From: Pempheris klunzingeri
Taxonomy: Eukaryota > Chordata > Actinopteri > Acropomatiformes > Pempheridae
Length of the DNA: 64,000 nt
Direction: 5' to 3'
NCBI RefSeq assembly: GCF_042242105.1
Contig: NC_092014.1
Coordinates: 6,359,874 to 6,423,873 of the forward strand
Position numbers and translations under genes: made by a program
In this document: one piece after another, positions 22,569 through 34,700 of the stretch
Layout of the letters: the number at the start of each line of letters is the position of its first letter
Numbering within the stretch: the first letter of the stretch is position 1
Notes under the pieces: model-generated
Told to the model about the DNA's origin: nothing
Databases searched by the model: none
The model's input: only the letters and a program-made list of their open reading frames with translations

Positions 22569-25500
22569 CAGCAGTCACTTTTTAGTGGGACATTCGAATG
22601 TAGCAGAAAAAGCTCATTTTCATCGTCATAACATGATCAAATTCAAAATGTTCAATCTATAACCTCAACATACCATCTGAACTAGTTTCTATGCAATCCA
22701 GCAGAGGGCACTCTGGAACTTCACTGACAGCTTGACCCATTGCATTCACCATTAACCTAGGAGTATGAGCCATGACCTATTAGTGAACTAAACAAAGCTA
22801 GTAATATAATGTTGCTTGCTATGCAAATAGCAGGACTGCAGGGTGTGCTCAAATTATCAGGGTATCACACTGTCCAGGAAAGTCTAATTCAGTTTGCTGG
22901 AAAGGAGGCTATGTATGTATGTGTGTGTGCGTGTGTGTATGTATGTATGTATGTATGTATGTATGTATTTTTTTTTCTCTCAACAATATTGTTCTTGATT
23001 TCAGGTTCACCTTGGGGGGCGATTCAGGCGGGTCACAGCTGCACGTACCTGTTTGTCCACACTGAATGGGCTCTCCTCAAGTGAGGTACATGTAGCATAC
23101 GTGCCTGTACAATGTACTCAGTGACCAAAATGTATATTTGGACACACACTGTTACCCACCATGAAAGTCAGAAGAACTTTTTAATGAGCACAAATGAACA
23201 AACTGTAATGTTATTTTACAAACCTCATGATCTACTACTGCTTTATGTGTCCATTCTATCTTCAAATCCCAATGTTCCTGTATTTAGTAATGTATCCGAT
23301 GAAGTGGGTGTGCAGCACCACTCAAAACTTCTGAATGCTAAAGTTTCATATTTAGATTTAGTCTTAAAGTAAATGTGACTTACCTTGAGCAGATTTTTAA
23401 AAATTGATTTTTAATTAATCCTCCATAGGTAATTTTTGCCCAGGGGGCATTTTGTTATAGATCATCTGATCCTCCTCAACTGTTGGTTTCATTCCTCGCT
23501 CCTTTTAACAGCTCTTTAAGTGTCCTTGAGCAAGACACTGAGCCTGCACCTTTCTTGATGTTCACCTCTTTGCCACCATTTGAGTGTGACTGTGTGTGTG
23601 AAGCATTGTAATGCACATGTTCACTGCTCCCACCATAAAGGCTTGACTATCAGTTGATAATAAATGTAATTATTTCTCCTCCTGTCCTATAGGTCCATTC
23701 CTGCTTGTCACTGGGTATCTCTGTAGGCCTGGGGAAAGTGAAATTATCTAGCAGTCAACAGTCTTGCTCCAAAGTCCTACAGAACCAGGACGTCTCCACC
23801 TCGTTCAGCTCTGGTTTCCACCAACACTATACAGAGGTGACAGGAGGCACTGGTTGGTTGGGGGAGTTTTCACTCACTCATAATGACTCCCTGGGCTACA
23901 GCAATTGGCTGAGCACCCTTAAGGACCGCCCTGATATTATTTCATACTCTCTGAGGCCAATGTATGATTTGGTGCCAAATAAAATGCAGAAGGTAGAGAT
24001 TAAGGCTGCCATAGAGCAGTACTTAGAGGACAATGCTGTGAAGAACTCACCCAGAGAACCAGATTGTGGGTTGTCCACTCCCAACCTGGCCTCTAACTGC
24101 TGTCCACAAGAAACCAGTAGGGGAACGCTGGTGGTGACCATTGTCCGAGCCTGGGGCCTAAAAGGAGATGTAACTGGCAAGACTGAGAGGTGAGTAGAGT
24201 GAAGCCAAGGATTTAGATCTGAAGGTGGGACATCAAACAACAAAATGAATTCACCTGTTGCTTTTCCTCGTTCCTATTCACAGCTATGCTAAGATGTGGT
24301 ACGGTTCCAGCTATCATACAACTCATATGGTCCAGTCAAACGACCCCTGGTGGAATGCTCAGTATAATTTGGGGAAGGTGAGTACATTTTCTCATCACAG
24401 ATCAGCTCAAAAGAATATACATAATCCCATTATTTGGCCTAAAAGAAATGTCTTATATACTATTTATGTTGTAGATTATAGTTACTTTGTCTAATGTGTA
24501 TGTTGAAAAGTAAAAATATACAAATGGCGACAATGCTCGCTGCGATGTGCAAACAAATTTTTTGTGAAAGCCAAGAATCTTTAAAAGCAGCACCCATAAT
24601 AATGTAATGGCTCAAAAATGGACAAACCAGAATACAGAAGCAAGACTCAAAGACTGGCAGGTTAAGATAAAAGTTACAGCACGTCCACATACTGTTAAAC
24701 AAATTATCGTCAATTTATAAGATAAGATAAGATCAACTTTATTCATCCCGAAGGAAATGAATTCAGCGCCTTCTATAGGACGAATAATGAATAATGCTAG
24801 GAGCAAGACAGTAACTTAAAGGTCCCATATTCTGCTCATTTTAAAGTTCATATTTGTATTTGGTTCTGCTACCAGAACAGGTTTACATGGTCTAATGCTC
24901 AAAAAACACATTATTTTTCTGTTAGCAGATGTGGCTGCTGGAGCTGTTTTCAGCCTCTGTCTGAATGCTCCGTTTTAGAGAAACAGAAACAATCTGCTGC
25001 TTCGCTGTCATTTAGACATCTTTGTGTTACTGGGTGCTGGTGTTGGCGAGGAAAAAACAAGGTGGATTCAGGAGGTTTTCAGTGGACAGAGACAGTCGGC
25101 CTGCTGAGGGGCTGGAGGAGGTCACATGATCAACAGATCCCCTTATGACATCATAAGGGGAGCCAAATCCAAATGGTGTGTTTTCACACACATTTACCGA
25201 AAGATGGAGCGGGACAGGACAGTTTTTCCTCATAGTTTGATGGTCTGTAGGCACACCAGAGACACATAATCATGTTGAAAAGACATTAAAAAATGCATTA
25301 AGTTATATAATGCACATAATTGAATGCTGTTAGTTTTTGACATCAAAACCAAAAAAAATCTTGGTTAGGTTAATGAAAAGAGCATGATTTGGGTTAAGAA
25401 AAGTACTTTAGATATGGAACATATGGAAGTGATGGAGTGACTGAAGACGCAGTGACGTCATGTGCTACTTATGTCTAATGTCACTTCCATGTAGACTGTG

Positions 25501-26401
25501 TACTTTTAGTTTCTCACAAACAGGAGTCTTCTGGGTTAAACTATGTTAGACCCATCCAACCACCATCACCTGCTCCAAAGTTGTTGGTGAAGTCAGGCTG
25601 GAAGAACAAAGGCTGGAAAGCTATGGAGAAAACTAGCTAGACAACCAGGCAGAGAATGAGTGGAAATGGGCCAGTTGATACTCTATACTGCAGTGCTGAT
25701 GAGAGGTAGACAGGTGGGCAGGGAAGGTCAGGTGAGTGGAATGATTCGAAAAGGTTTACTGCAGGAGAGGGCAGCTCAATCTGATACGACAGGAGAGTCA
25801 GTATGTGGCCGGACACAACAGAGCAGACAGCAGAATGAACACTAGGAGCTCCACTTCCAGCATCCAGTTCACCTTCATACATCCACACACTGTTGAGGGA
25901 AGGGAGAGAACCAAACACTCCAAAATGGATGAAGATATCATAATGTTGAACCATCCAATTTAATATAACTCTGCCCTGAGTGGTCCTAAACATATTTTTC
26001 TTACCTTTGGGCATTTTGAATAAGGATATATTAATGGCTGTGACAAAAGTACAAGATCATATCTATGTGTATTAACATTTCATTAATTTCTTCTCTTTTG
26101 TTCATTTATGATGGTCCACAGACCTCAATTCAACATTTACATGGTAAATTTACATATATTTTTGTTTTTTTTGTTATTTTAAATGAAGGTGGACACACAC
26201 AACGGTTTGATTGTGGAGGTCTGGGACAGAGACTTGAACTATGATGACGAACTGGGAAAATGTACTTGGCATCTGAGACAGGGGACACACAGACTCAACT
26301 GTCCAGCTGGTAGAGGCGGCTTTGAGGTCCAGTATACTCTGACCTGCGATTCATATCTGATTGGAGACCAATGTAACCGTTACAATCCATCTCCAAAGTG
26401 A
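21283..26401 (+). CDS. Perforin-1-like pore-forming protein, copy 2
   Basis: Coding exons: 21283-21552, 21649-21728, 21871-21916, 22160-22302, 22384-22522, 23005-23085, 23693-24189, 24284-24377 and 26189-26401, giving 520 residues. The architecture is that of copy 1: signal peptide, MACPF with the YGTHY signature, short Cys link, C2. Exon sizes are identical except exon 7, which is 18 nt longer and keeps a Cys-Cys pair ('NCCPQE') like the CC before C2 in mammalian perforin. The C2 third loop reads [12 protein letters not shown]. The second Asp of loop 1 is Glu, as in copy 1. Both copies look functional. Amino-acid differences are spread through MACPF (for example '[13 protein letters not shown]' against '[13 protein letters not shown]'). 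Confidence 0.93.
22533..22566. repeat. (CA)n microsatellite in intron 5 of copy 2
   Basis: A CA run of about 34 bp. Copy 1 has a shorter, interrupted CA run at the same place (about 13001-13024). Confidence 0.85.
22833..22908 (+). mobile_element. Residual LINE reverse transcriptase fragment, copy 2
   Basis: 'gactgcagggtgtgctcaaa...' matches the middle of the fragment at 13270-13620 in copy 1, but most of that fragment is missing here. It is followed by a (TATG)n run (22915-22968). Confidence 0.6.
24718..25305 (+). mobile_element. Interspersed repeats inserted in intron 8 of copy 2
   Basis: Two parts are seen: (GATAA)n followed by 'caactttattcatcccgaaggaaat' (24718-24765), a motif common in fish repeats, and from about 24816 a block opening with 'ttaaaggtcccatattctgctc'. 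That block resembles a widespread fish non-autonomous element and includes 'tatgacatcataagggg'. The segment has no counterpart in copy 1. I cannot assign a superfamily. No terminal inverted repeats are obvious. Confidence 0.5.
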
Positions 26402-28788
26402 GAAATGCATTTACCGCAAATACTGCCTGCTTTTCCAACCGAAATCACATTCAGTTTCTCTTTGTAGTTTAAGATACTGTCTTTTAAAATTTATTGTTAA
26501 TTAGTTTATCTTTAGCAGTGCACCTTCCCCCTGCAAATGTTTCTTTGGTCACTTGAACAACCAGCTAATGTCAGGTCAAGACATGTGTTAATGTTTATGA
26601 GTTAGATAAGAGGGGCACTTTATCAGGAAAGCTAATGTGAGGCGTTGTTCAGAGTCTGCGGCTTCTTCTTCAGAGTGCATCTTGTTATGTAGCGCTGTCT
26701 GACTCAGTGTGATTACGCGATAAAACGCTGACGTTAGTGTTTAAGATTTGATTAGCTATATCAAAGTAAGGCCTTTGTCTATGTATATAGATACTGATAA
26801 TTAATTTGGTGGTGGTTCATATTTGGTCTGCAGTTGTAGCTGGTGATTTTCAACTTTCACTTGTGTCAAAACTATCAAATACTTGTTCTGTCAATTTTTA
26901 TGCGAACTTCTCAGCAAATAAAGATTGTCAAAACACATGCGTCATGTTCTTAAAATGAAGGGAAACATGATTTAGAGCTGATGTTTTTCTGAAGCTAGTT
27001 ACATGTGACGTACACTCGTGTAAAACAATATTTGCCCTGTTTTTCTGAATCAAGAGATTATTTCTTTTTCTGAATTAATGAGGTATCTCAAAATCCCAAG
27101 AGAAGCTCTGAGTATGAGTTTCTCAACATAGATTCATTTGTAGTTTAGTGGTAATCCATCAGGGCCTACAAAGTGGCTTCAAAGGCTACAAAGTGGTTTG
27201 GGAGAGATAGCAGTCCTGTTTAATCCTGTTTAATTTTGGTGGTGGGATCACAAATTATGCCTTTGTCATATGAAGAAGCTGTGGAGTTCATGTTCTTGAA
27301 TATGATTGAAAATACTCTTTTATGTCTGTCTCAGGCCAAAGACTGAAAAAACATGTGTTTCGTCGTTAAGGCTTAATGGATCATCAAATGATTATTCTTA
27401 ACTCACAGTTACAGCTACTGCATGTTTTAACTGGGAATAGTTGCCAGACAACTAGCCGAGACTCCAGGAAGTAACTGCTCCCAGTCGATAAATAGTCCCC
27501 CAATAAAATGGCGATTTACTTATTCATTTGTTTATTCTACACTTTGGTTTTCGACGGATTAAACAGTCAAAATTATTAGCAATTATTGAGGGCACATTAA
27601 ATTATATGGCATCAGATTTGGATTATGTTTTATATAGTCTTTTCCGGGAACCGTTGCCAGGCAACCAGTGAGACTCCAGGAAGTTACTGCTCCCAGCAAA
27701 GAAATAGTCCGGTACATAATCCCACTGAAATACATCCATATCCCAAGTAACATACCAAACAATTTTTAACACTTTAGTTTTGTAACGGAGTAAACAAACA
27801 GACTGGAGATGCTGGTAAGCATTAAGTCATTTTAACACTGAGACATGGTCTGTTTCTCCGTATCCCCAGTCTTATTTGGGCTAAATTAAGCTAGTTAAGG
27901 CTAACCTTCTGCTTGCTGTGGCCTTAACGGATACATGTGAGTGGTAATATCCTCATGTAATTCTCCATCAGGTAAAGGTGCTAAAGCTATGCTTTGTGAA
28001 TGTGACAATTTGCTATATAAACATTGTGTTCTAGTTTGTTTCTGCTGCCTCGAGTTGACAAAAGTAAGGTTTAAGATAACTATTTAGCCAAACGGATGAC
28101 TCTGCTGCAGATTAGTAAGATATTATTGAGGATAATAGTGCCACGTTTGCTCATTCATAGCTCTTACATGTAATTCTGCCACAACATAGCAAAAAAAAAG
28201 CGATTATAACAACTCAACGAGCCCTTCTTGCTCGGGGTACCGGCTTGTGGTTTCCATCCCTCCATGTCTGCCACACAGTGGGGTGTAAATGTAAAAGCGC
28301 TAATGAAGTGCCCCCTCCCTCTCATGTCTTCATGCCTCCTGCGGTTAAAGGTTTCCTGTGCTGCGTTTACGCACTGTGTAAAAACCAGCTCCTGCAGCGA
28401 CCACTGGATTCCTTCCTCTCATCTCTGAAAATGCTGAATGACTCAAACGAGCGCACAGAACAGCCTGGAGGCGGTGTTAAACCTCTCCCCCGTCGTCTGT
28501 CTGTCCATCCCTCAGTACGGGACACTCTGTCGGACACACGTGTGTCTAATTTAGGTGACTGTGCCCCTGACAGCTCGGTGGTTTCCGTTAGGAGGAAATG
28601 ATGGAGAAGGAAAGTTTCTGACGCCTCTCCGTGTTGTTGGGACTGTCCGCAGGAAAACTGGAGATCATTTTCGCTTCTTGCGCGGTTTGCTCGCCCTCTT
28701 CATAACGCAGTTATACTGTAAATCTGAGAAATCTGTATGGATTTGGGATTAATAGGTTCTCCGACACTGAGATGTCTGAAGATTGGAA
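26402..28788. other. 3' UTR of perforin copy 2 and intergenic region
   Basis: 26402 to about 26945 holds the likely 3' UTR. From there to 28788 I see no gene. Two diverged copies of a short block ('gttgccag(a/g)caac...agactccaggaagt.actgctcccag') lie at about 27435-27500 and 27650-27710. The GC-richer stretch 28220-28700 may contain promoter or first-exon sequence of the next gene. Confidence 0.5.
26917..26922 (+). terminator. Poly(A) signal, perforin copy 2
   Basis: AATAAA in the same context as 18445 in unit 1. Confidence 0.6.
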
Positions 28789-31700
28789 ATGCAGCTCCAC
28801 GCCTGTCTGTTGCTTTTTATCATCACAACAGGTGAGGAAATCTACTAATCGCTGGGGAAAAATCTCATCATGTACTCCTAGTAGTATCACTAAACTTTGT
28901 AGTGGACACATTGTTTAGCTGAAACTGGTATTTCATTATCTGCTGCTTTTAGAAATACTGTAATAATTGCCAATATGACTTAGCAGTTGATATGTAGCCA
29001 GGTTTCTGTATATGGAGTTGAGTTTTGTGGTTACCCAAATGCCTCAAGGCCAGACCTAAATCCTAGGTGTAGAGACAAGGGGAAGAAGACTGTATTCTGT
29101 GGCACCAAAAAGTTATTTGGTCTATTTTTATCCATTTTTATCCTCCTTTTTTTTTTTTAATCTTTTTTCATGCCTAAAAAATCCTAGAAATTACATTTTC
29201 TAAGGATGAAAAATATCCTTTTGGTTGAACTGCCTTCAGCTTGTGTCCATAAATGTCTAAATAGATCGATTGGTTTTCATAAAAACATCACACAGAGATA
29301 AGGTGATTTATTATATGCTTGTGTAATGCCCTCTTTTACCAGCTTCATGTTTTCTCTCCTCAGATAAAACGTTGGCCTTGTTGCACCAACGCTGTGGTGG
29401 AAATGTCAGCCTGGACCAACAGCCTGCTGGTCACATCAATCTCACTACACCTGGACTTTTTACAGACACCGACAGACTCAACCCCATGAACCGCCAGTCT
29501 GATGAAACCATATCGGTTCGAGTTTGCTCTTGGATGATAGGTGTTCCTCCAGGTCGGACGGTATTTTTTTCATTAGCATGGTTGGAAAGTGGTTCAAGTG
29601 TGTCAGTACGTTGTGTTTGGAACGAGGAGGATCAGGTCCTGGAGAGCGGCGTGGTGGCTCTGCTCTCCGGCTGTGATGGAAACAAAGCCACCCTCACTTG
29701 GAAAGGAGCAGGACACTCCTCAAATGCAATTCAGCTGTCCTATAACGGTGAGAAACCGAACTCAATTATCCAGTTTGATTTATTGAGTCTGTGTGGCCCA
29801 CTTGCCTGCCATTGCACCCTGATCACGAGAATGTGATCTAATTGTCGTAATAACATTTGGAGCTTGTTTTCGAGCTGCTTTTTGCTGTCTTGATGAATAC
29901 ATTAGAAGTATTTTTAAGTACAGTAGAAGAAGAATGCTTCTTCTACTGTACGTGGTGTAACGTGCTGTAAACATACGGTGGAAATGTATTGTTCAAACTT
30001 TGTTGTGAGTTCCAAAGGTGGGTCATCGGAAAGTTCTTATCGCACTCACTGTGGTGTGGGGGACAGAGAAATGTTATGTTGTGATTTCCAATCTGTCTTT
30101 CCTCACCCAGTCCCTCTCTGTTTTTGTGTTTGTTCCTGGTCATGCAGTCCAGGAAGATGAGAGGAATTCCTCGGAGGACCACACCAGCCCACATTCAGAC
30201 CGAGACCTCTCACGGACAGGAACCAGCTTTACAAGAACTGCTCCTGTTGGTCAAGAGGTGGTGAGAGGGACAGAAGAGGGCAGAGGTCGCCTCCGTGAAG
30301 GTCTGGAGCGGAGTTCTGGGCCTCAGTCGGCGTCAAGTCCCTCCTCTCAGGACCAGGGGCTGCTATCCCCCACCTCACCCCTGCAAGGACTCACTGTGGC
30401 TGGGAGAGCCGATAGGGAAACTCTCCCTCTTCCTGAGGAAGAGCCAAACAATAGAGCGGATACATCTGGTCGTGCTCACCGTGCTGATGATCCCATGTCT
30501 CCCAGAGAGAGAACACACCCCTATTTTCATCTCAGTACAGACACGCTGTTACACACATTGCACACAGCAAACACAGAAACAAACTCTAATAAAGAGCTCC
30601 CTCAAACCCAGATGGACCTGACACATGCAACAGTCTCTAACTCCAACACCATGCTTGGCAGCGAGATGCGCAAATATACAGTCACTCAGACACCTACAGC
30701 CACAAAAGCTCATCCCACTGTGTCCAGTTCCAGCGCACCACCACTCACGTCTTCTCCCCCTGAGCTACCTTCCTGGACAACCTGGGAGAGTGATACCATC
30801 CTAAGCACACATGGTGGAGCTGTTAGTCAGGCACCCAGAGATAAAGTACCCCATTTCTGGAGGAGCCAGCGAAGCACGGACAGGATTAACTCTGATCTGA
30901 CCTCCGCCGTCACCTCTGACACTTTACAATCAGCTACCAAATCTCTGCAGGATGACTCAAGCAGTGCAAATACTGATACTGACCCCACTGCATCATCATC
31001 ATCATCATCATCACCATCATCCTCATCCTCACAGGGCCTCAGCAGGACTCCTTCATCCACCGCCCTCATCACTGAGCTTCACACTGCTGTTGGTACTGTG
31101 GAGGCTGCTTCATTTCATCCCAACATTAGTGAAAATGACTCATTTGCATCTCCTGCATCAGATGTTACCAGTCAAACGGCTGCATTTGCGCCCTCTGAAT
31201 TAGAAAACACGGAGGCGCTTCACACTTTCACTTCTTCCACACAGAGCGCAACAAGCACTGAGAGCGTCACCTACTCGCCACTTCCTTACACATCCTCTTC
31301 ATCCACACAGACAAGCAAAGGGGAGACACAGACAGCACCACAAAGTACACAGAGACACTTTGGTAACGCACACACAACTACTAACACTATCTCATCTTCT
31401 GTCTTTACTAAAGTTGATGACTGGACTTCGAGTTTCACAGGTTCTTTTTCTACACCCAGTACAGCACCGACATTGGGAAATGTAGTCCAGAACTCAGCTG
31501 CCACAGGAACCACTGTGACTGATACACCACCTCCCACTCACACACTCTTACATGACAACTCACCCACAAACTCACAGACGCCCTCTTCTCTTTTTTCATC
31601 CACTACACCCATACGCTCATCTTCCACAACTCCACACACACTCCAAACACACACTACATCCTCTGATAGTTCACATTTCACACACACACTCCTGCCTTTG

Positions 31701-34700
31701 CCCTCCAGTACCACTGAATCTGCTGCACACACACCCCTCATTGACAAAACCATGCCCATACCATCACTAACATCAACAATCAAATCTACATCTTCACACA
31801 CACCTCATATACGTAACCACCTGCCTTTGCCATCTTCTACTCGTCCTCCAGTAACGCATAAACAGCCCCACAACTATATTACTACTGCACATACCTCTCT
31901 GCTCTCACCCACAACTGCAAAATCTGATTATAGACATGGAGACAGAGAGGTAGAAGTGGAGAGAGAGGATCAATTTTGGCAGCGGTTTCCCAGTAGTGCA
32001 ACCTCACAGACTCCCACAGCTGGACCTCCACGGCAAACTACACCCAGGACAACCCCACCTCCCAGCCAGGAGAACTATACGGCGCTCTCACCTTCTTCTT
32101 TAACCTCCATACCCACTTGGAGCTCCACAACTAACCAGCCACCCAAGTTCTACATTGTGCCAGACCAGCCTGCAGCCATCAGAGGTAGTGTATGTGTTTG
32201 TGCGTAACTAAATAATAGTTTTGGGTTTCCAGGCCTGTTGTAATGGAATTATTTGCTTGTTTTGTCCAGTGGAGTCAATTGAGCTGCTGCTGCAAATCAT
32301 TGTAGAGGACTCGAGATCAGCTTTTACTTCTGGCTTGGAGGGAGACACCGCTGCTTGGGTGAGAGATTATCCACCCACACACATACGCTGGCATGCAGGG
32401 AGGCTCTAATAAACATGTTGTTATACAATAGCTTCAGAGTTTGATTTGGTTCATTTAGGTGGAGCCATACCTACAGAGAGCTCCGGGGTACAGCAGGCTG
32501 CTGGGAGTCTGGAGCAGGTGAGGTCTTATACTACTGTAGCTAAACAGTCCCAGTTTGTGTCCCTCACATATTACCATTAAATTCAAGTCACAGAGCTAAA
32601 CATTGAATATTCATTACGCTATTTGTAAGAATATTTACCTGGTGATCATGGAAAGCCACACTGTTTGTATACCACTTTGGCCTCCATGGTAATATTTCCA
32701 CAAATACTAGACAGATTGCTATGATGTTTGACACAGATGTCTATGGTGCCCACAGGATGAACGTGAATTACTTTGGTGATCTGCTCACTTTCCTTTTAAC
32801 ACAACAAGCAGGTCAAATGTTTGTTCACTTATGTGTATAATGTCAACAATTAAAAGGATGGATTGGCTCAAAATTTGGCATTCATGTCCCCTCAGGGTGA
32901 ACTGTAATAACTTTATTTATCACTTTACTTTTCTTTGTCACCACTGTCAGATGAAACTTTTAATTGGAACAATATTTTGATGATGACTATAGTGAACATT
33001 ATGTTATTATAACAACAACATTATACCTGCTAACATCAGCATGTTATAATTTCCATTACGAGCATTGAGTTGTTAGGATTTCAAAGTACAGTCTCACAGA
33101 GCCACTGGCATGGCTTTAGACTGTTGTTGTAACAAACAAAATATGAATGTGTTACTTTGTAAAGTACAAAATACTGGTGAGAAAAGTCAATTGCAATAAA
33201 ACAGATGACGGCTGTATGTGGTAAAAAGGCACAAACTGGGGGTAGGTTGCAGATGGTGGTAAAGGGAGGTACAGAGGGTGAATTTACGGTTGATGATGTT
33301 TCAGTGGCCATGCAGTGCAGAGTCTAGTCGAGTTTAAAACCAGCGGGGCTCTGCAGTGGCTCGGCATGACAGGACCCACTTCGCTTTTGGAACAGACAGG
33401 ACTAGCTCAGGCTGTTTGCGACGGGAGAAGCTTCAGATCATCCAAGATCAAAAACATCACACTGGGAGGTAAGCCTGGGCTGTATTGGCCACCTCCTTCC
33501 CCCTTTTCCCCTGTTTCTTCTGGCCTTTATTTGACAAACACAGACAAGGGGAGAGAGAGGAAGGTACAACATGCAGTAAATGTCATCACCTGGAACTGAA
33601 CGTGACATGGTTGTAGTTGATCATGTGGACATGTGGCATGCTCTGTAATCATTTGGCTACCGTGGAGCTCCGGGCAAATTCCACTCTTAACCTGCTTACT
33701 TGATTAACCCAGTTACAAGCCGACACACGTAAACATCATAACGCCGTTAGATTAACTCAGTTAAACTCACAATCCAGTTATGAAAAATCTAATTAACACA
33801 TTTGGCTTACTGGGATATTAAACTATAGCATGCAATCATCTTATAAAGAGACTGACCACCACAATGTTGGTCTTGGTGTATTTATGGGATTTCTTGACAA
33901 GAATAAAATGTAGAATAACACCAGTCTCATCCTTTAACACATCTTCCCTCCAGGTCTGCAGGGGGCTGTGTGCGACTGGTTACTGCAGTGCCCAGCAGGC
34001 TACAAGTGTGTGTCCCAGCTTGGCACTTCAAACTATAGCTGCTCCTCTGTCTGCCACTTTGACTACTGCCACCACCATGGCATCTGTACACACCACGCGG
34101 GCCAACGTCCAGTTTGCCGGTAAGAACACACATACTCTAAGCAATAATTTTATACCTCTCCGTCCATCAACAAGCTTTTGTGCAAGTGTGTGTCTTTTTT
34201 TTTGTGTGTGTCAGCTGCCTTGTAGGAGAGGACTTCTGGTACATGGGTCAGAGGTGTGACATGAGGATGACTCGAGCGCGGCTCGTGGGGGCGTGTCTTG
34301 CCATCTTACTCATCATGGTGATGGTGATTGGCATCTTGGCGTTTGTGGCAGTGCGACGCTACCGAGCCATTCTAATCCAAGCCAAAGTAGATCAGACTCG
34401 CAGCAGGTACACACCGATTCACTGACACAAAACTACAGCTCACAGCCTACAACACAAAGATTAGTACACACAATGGACACTAATATTACTTGTACGGTTT
34501 TCTACAGGGTTCAGCTGGTTAAATTAAAACTTTTAAGACATTTCTAATACCACATAGAATGCAATTTGAAACCTCTTTCACCATCATACCATCAAAAGTA
34601 TGATGGAAAACCAATTTTTATATAGCCTTGATTTATTTATCATATCACATTTTTCACTTCCCGACAGTATATAATATATTGTATAATTTCTAATCATATG

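Larger units (their letters stand above)
19285..26945. repeat. Tandem segmental duplication, unit 2 (perforin copy 2)
   Basis: This is the partner of unit 1, colinear with 1-18466 apart from insertions. At 19980-19990 it keeps the uninterrupted sequence where unit 1 holds the 9.1-kb nest. In the intron after exon 5 it lacks the Tc1 element. It has its own insertion of about 0.8 kb in intron 8 (roughly 24480-25310). Confidence 0.85.

Noticed and set aside
19285-26945. Second perforin unit as an assembly duplicate of the first
   Set aside because: The two units differ by many substitutions, an 18-nt coding difference and distinct insertions, and are separated by unique sequence. A haplotype artefact cannot be fully excluded without read depth.
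28228-28752. Open frames upstream of the mucin-like gene as a separate gene
   Set aside because: They are short, overlap in several frames and show no conserved motif. The region more likely holds promoter or untranslated exon sequence.
30018-30147. Upstream extension of the mucin open frame
   Set aside because: A strong acceptor ends at 30147, and the phase from the CUB-like exon fits a start at 30148, so the extension is intron.
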